From an uncultured Chthonomonas sp. (GTDB taxonomy: Bacteria > Armatimonadota > Chthonomonadetes > Chthonomonadales > CAJBBX01): a stretch of DNA of 64,000 bases. The DNA is taken from positions 54,942-118,941 of the forward strand of contig CAISJD010000065.1 in the NCBI GenBank assembly GCA_903885605.1, given 5' to 3'. A program made the translations under genes and the position numbers. Positions 61,448 through 64,000 of this stretch are shown one piece after another. Position 1 is the first letter of the stretch. Every line of letters starts with the position of its first letter. The notes under the pieces are model-generated. The model was not told the origin of the DNA, ran no database searches, and saw only the letters and a program-made list of their open reading frames with translations.

Positions 61448-63442
61448 CTACCTGGCGGACGCCTTGCGGTACGTGACCAGGGCTGAGCCGGGGGCCTCCC
61501 CGGCGGTCACCCGCAGGTTGGCCAGGGCGGCGCCCGGGAGGATGCGGCGCTCGCCGGTGTCCTCGAAGGTCACCTCGTAGCGGCCGTTGGGGCGGATGCC
61601 GCGGAGGGGTAGCTCCTGCGCCTCGGCGCAACCGGCGCGGCGGTAGGCGATGACGTATCCCGCGTCGAGGTCGGCGCGGTGGAACTGGTAGGCGAACCAG
61701 CGGCCGGCCTCGGCGGTGTGGGGCAGCGTGTCGTAGAAGTCGCCGAGCACGTAGGGGCGGAGCTTCTTCTGCACCTCAACGCTGCGCCGCACGCCGGCCT
61801 CGTTCTCCGGTGCGTGGGCGGCCAGGCAGAAGACGTTGCCGGTGGTGGCGGCGCTGCGGAAGGCGTAGCTCGGCTCCAGGCCGAAGAGGCCGCAGGCGTG
61901 GAGCGGCAGCCAGCGGTAGAGGCCCGCGTTCTGGAGCTGGTCGGCGTCGGGGTGGGCGCCCTCGCACTGCAGGTCGCTGTGCCAGAGGGGCAGGCCTCGG
62001 CGCAGGGCCTCGATGTCGAGGCGGCGGCCGCCGCTGGCGCAGAGGTCGATGAGCTGGCCCGGGTGCCGCTTGGCCAGTTCGTCCCACATGGCGTAGAGCC
62101 CCTCGATGTGGCGGATCTCGGTGATCCCCTGGCGGTCCGGGGCGTCGCATCCGCGCCAGTAGCCCAGCGGCTGGATGTTGAAGTCCCAGCGGATCCAGTC
62201 GAGCCCGGCCAGCGTGATCTGCGTGTCGATCTTGTCCGTGATCCAGCGCCGGGCCTCGGGGAGGTCCAGCCGGAAGAGGCCACCGCCCGCGCCGCCCGCC
62301 ACCCACTCGGGATGCTCACGGGCGATCTGGGTGCCGGCGGCCACGCGCTCGGGCTCGAACCAGAGCAGGTAGCCGAGGCCCGCCGCGCGAGCCGCGTCGC
62401 CGACGGGCTTTAGGCCGCGGGGGTACTTGGCCGGGTCCGGCTCCCAGGTGCCGGTGCCCGCCGGGAAGCCGCCGGGGTACCACTGCTGCGGGTCCATGTC
62501 GGACCAGAAGATCTCGACGCCGCGCTGGGCCAGGGGCTTCATGACGCGGATGTGCGGGCCTTCGTAGGAGCCGTCCGGGTCGACCTCGCCCACGGTGCCG
62601 CAGATGGGCGCGAAGACCACCTCGCCGTTGCGCCGGGGCGTGTTGAAGTCGAGGAGCGCGCGGCGCAGCATCTGGGCGCCGCGGAGGGGATCGGCGCCGC
62701 GCCAGAAGGTGAGGAGGATGCGCGGGGTGCGGATCTCCTCGCCGGGGTGGAGGCGGAGGTGCGTCAGCTCCATGCCCGCGCCGGCGTGGGCCACGCCGCC
62801 CTGGTTGCGGAAGCGCGCGGCCCACTGCCCGCTCCAGCCGATGGCAAGGGCCGCGCCGCCGCGCCCGGCCTGCAGGTTGAAGAAGGGCATGTGGCCGTCT
62901 GACGAGCGTCCGCCCACGGGCGCGAAGCCGAGGCCGTCGCCGGCCGCGATGGGCTCGGAGACGGGGCGGAAGCTGTCGCCCGAGTTGCTGTCGCCCAGCG
63001 ACCGGTGGAGCGTGAGGGCGTCGCCGGGCGCGCCGGTGAGGGCGGCATCCAGGGCCTGGAGCCCCTCGATGATGGGCGTGTCGGCGGAGCCGGTGTTGGC
63101 TAGGTGGAGGGTCCACTCCAGCGCGGCGGAGGCGGGGTAGGTCACGGCCTCCATGCGGACGCTGAGGCCGGTGGGCTGCTCCTGCCAGGTCAGAGTGAGG
63201 GCGGTGCGCCGGGCGTCCAGGCGACGGAGCGTGCGGGTCGCCTTCCAGCCGGCCATGACCTGGCGCGAGGGCTTGCCGCCGTAGGTGAACGCGAAGGGCG
63301 CGGCGGCGGCGGGACCGGCGAGGTGGGCTCGGGTCCACGCGGCGGCGTCCTGCCTCTCGGCGGGCGTGGGTGCGGCCGAGGCGGCGGCGGCGAGCAGGGC
63401 GACGAGCGCGGCGCACAGGGCGCAGGCGGCGGCGGAAGGCAT
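61448..63442 (-). CDS. Secreted GH36-type alpha-galactosidase
   Basis: 664-residue exported alpha-galactosidase-like enzyme. Signal peptide ALCAALVALLAAAASA after ATG 63442, which has AGGAGG five bases upstream. A beta-sandwich N-domain precedes the barrel: EIFWSDMDPQQWYPGGFP, GLGYLLWFEPERVAAGT, DWIRWDFNIQPLGYW (nucleophile Asp in the WDFN motif) and CASGGRRLDIEALRRGLPLW followed by HSDLQ (acid/base Asp). LHACGLFGLEPSYAFRSAAT also fits. It would remove alpha-galactose from side chains of plant polymers. It follows the CoA-binding gene by 20 bp. Confidence 0.9.
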   Translation of the reverse strand: MPSAAACALCAALVALLAAAASAAPTPAERQDAAAWTRAHLAGPAAAAPFAFTYGGKPSRQVMAGWKATRTLRRLDARRTALTLTWQEQPTGLSVRMEAVTYPASAALEWTLHLANTGSADTPIIEGLQALDAALTGAPGDALTLHRSLGDSNSGDSFRPVSEPIAAGDGLGFAPVGGRSSDGHMPFFNLQAGRGGAALAIGWSGQWAARFRNQGGVAHAGAGMELTHLRLHPGEEIRTPRILLTFWRGADPLRGAQMLRRALLDFNTPRRNGEVVFAPICGTVGEVDPDGSYEGPHIRVMKPLAQRGVEIFWSDMDPQQWYPGGFPAGTGTWEPDPAKYPRGLKPVGDAARAAGLGYLLWFEPERVAAGTQIAREHPEWVAGGAGGGLFRLDLPEARRWITDKIDTQITLAGLDWIRWDFNIQPLGYWRGCDAPDRQGITEIRHIEGLYAMWDELAKRHPGQLIDLCASGGRRLDIEALRRGLPLWHSDLQCEGAHPDADQLQNAGLYRWLPLHACGLFGLEPSYAFRSAATTGNVFCLAAHAPENEAGVRRSVEVQKKLRPYVLGDFYDTLPHTAEAGRWFAYQFHRADLDAGYVIAYRRAGCAEAQELPLRGIRPNGRYEVTFEDTGERRILPGAALANLRVTAGEAPGSALVTYRKASAR

Positions 63443-63462
63443 GGCGACCTCCTGGGGCGGTG

Positions 63463-63918
63463 TCAGAGCTGCTTGGCGATCTGGAGCATCCAGCGGTGGA
63501 GCCCGTGCGGGAAGCCCGCTCCCACGATGTGCAGGCAGGGGCAGCGCCCGGCCACGGGGTCGAGGCCCTGCTCGCGGGCGATGGTGAGGGCGGCGGCCGG
63601 GTTGCCGTCGGTGTAGATCCAGAGGCGCGAGACGCCGACCGCGGCGCACTGGCGGGCGGCATCGGCGGCGAAGGAGGCGGCCGAGGCGTTCCAGGGCGAG
63701 GGCGGCAGGAGCACGCAGCCGTCGACAGGCCCGGCCTGGGCCAGCGTCGGGGCGCTCGAGGCGCCCTTCACGGCGGCGCCGTCGGGCTCCACGGCCACGG
63801 CGCGCTTGCCGGCCTTGTTGAGGGCGGCGATGAGCACGGGGCCCTGCATGCGGCCGGGCGCCCGCGCGCCGAAGACGGCGTAGGTCGAACCGGCGAAGAA
63901 CTCGTCTGACGGTTGCAT
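63463..63918 (-). CDS. CoA-binding-like Rossmann protein
   Basis: 151 residues. YAVFGARAPGRMQGPVLIAAL, KAGKRAVAVEPDGAAVKG and VDGCVLLPPS, then GVSRLWIYTDGN match the single-domain CoA-binding (YccU/CoA_binding_2) layout, although the usual Gly motif is altered to FGARAPG. Function unknown. SD AAGGAGAGG before ATG 63918. It heads a two-gene run with the GH36 enzyme; the 82 bp upstream hold no clear promoter. Confidence 0.65.
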   Translation of the reverse strand: MQPSDEFFAGSTYAVFGARAPGRMQGPVLIAALNKAGKRAVAVEPDGAAVKGASSAPTLAQAGPVDGCVLLPPSPWNASAASFAADAARQCAAVGVSRLWIYTDGNPAAALTIAREQGLDPVAGRCPCLHIVGAGFPHGLHRWMLQIAKQL

Positions 63919-64000
63919 GGCCTCTCCTTCGCCCGCGCGGCGGCGGGCGCATGGGAGAGTCTAGCAGTCTTGGCGGGCGGATGCGTAGGGGGCTTGCGCC

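Noticed and set aside
1..64000. tRNA, rRNA, insertion sequences, CRISPR arrays
   Set aside because: Looked for clover-leaf T-loop motifs, transposase motifs and regular repeats by eye. None was convincing. A covariance-model search would be needed to exclude tRNAs.

Overview
The window is high-GC, gene-dense bacterial chromosome with short intergenic gaps, frequent ATGA/TGATG start-stop overlaps and clear Shine-Dalgarno (SD) sites. The best guess at phylum is Armatimonadota. The prepilin-like protein at 52195-53004 ([15 protein letters not shown], then [12 protein letters not shown] and a QDYDE segment) is the style repeated many times in those genomes, and the sugar-oriented content (rhamnose genes, many glycoside hydrolases, Gfo/Idh/MocA and TIM-barrel sugar enzymes, a GntR/LacI hybrid regulator) fits. 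I saw no rRNA, tRNA, CRISPR array, insertion sequence or phage gene.

Layout. 1-6984 (minus): recX, rny, ymdB, a PKD protein, a Cache-domain lipoprotein and a PAS-PP2C sensor phosphatase cut by the window edge. 6993-9418 (minus): rhamnose mutarotase, a sugar isomerase/epimerase-like protein and a Tat-exported oxidoreductase. 9575-17761 (mostly plus): a surface-glycan or lipid island with a GT4 glycosyltransferase, a Wzm/Wzt-type ABC exporter, a UbiA-sulfotransferase fusion, a small DxDD class II cyclase-like protein and two further sulfotransferases. 17829-21143 (minus): rhamnose isomerase and a GH42-like protein. 21282-25347: a Gly/Met-rich secreted protein, a GNAT enzyme, homoserine dehydrogenase, biotin carboxyl carrier protein and a LolA-like protein. 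25514-26446: parB. 26610-30820 (plus): an ECF sigma factor, a small protein and a TPR-CHAT protease. 30904-36291 (minus): PPi-dependent phosphofructokinase, DegT aminotransferase, GNAT, GT4 glycosyltransferase and UppP. 36388-40185 (minus): a very large GH106 alpha-L-rhamnosidase. 40723-48059 (plus): a cyclase-STAND-TPR regulator with a coupled Cys-rich protein, an S41 protease-TPR protein and a GH99-like protein, with a broken copy of the Cys-rich tail between the last two. 48197-48946: two antitoxin-like genes without toxins. 49114-50793: a DUF2325 protein. 50946-58284 (plus): a regulated sugar ABC-transport locus. 58339-63918: two phosphatases, a GH36 alpha-galactosidase and a CoA-binding protein.

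How the genes fit together. GH106 rhamnosidase, RhaM and RhaA cover release, anomer conversion and isomerisation of L-rhamnose, although the genes are scattered and the glycan island lies between rhaM and rhaA. GH36, GH42-like, GH99-like and sialidase-like proteins plus a CUT1-type ABC importer point to growth on plant or microbial polysaccharide. A second glycan cluster (UppP, GT4, GNAT, DegT) suggests continued envelope-polysaccharide synthesis.

The two loci most worth follow-up are the sigma/small protein/TPR-CHAT unit, which resembles the protease-sigma part of type III-E CRISPR loci but has no CRISPR parts here, and the UbiA-sulfotransferase / DxDD-cyclase / sulfotransferase / ABC-exporter cluster, which could make a sulfated prenyl-derived or glycolipid envelope molecule. 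All functions are read by eye from sequence; no database search was run.
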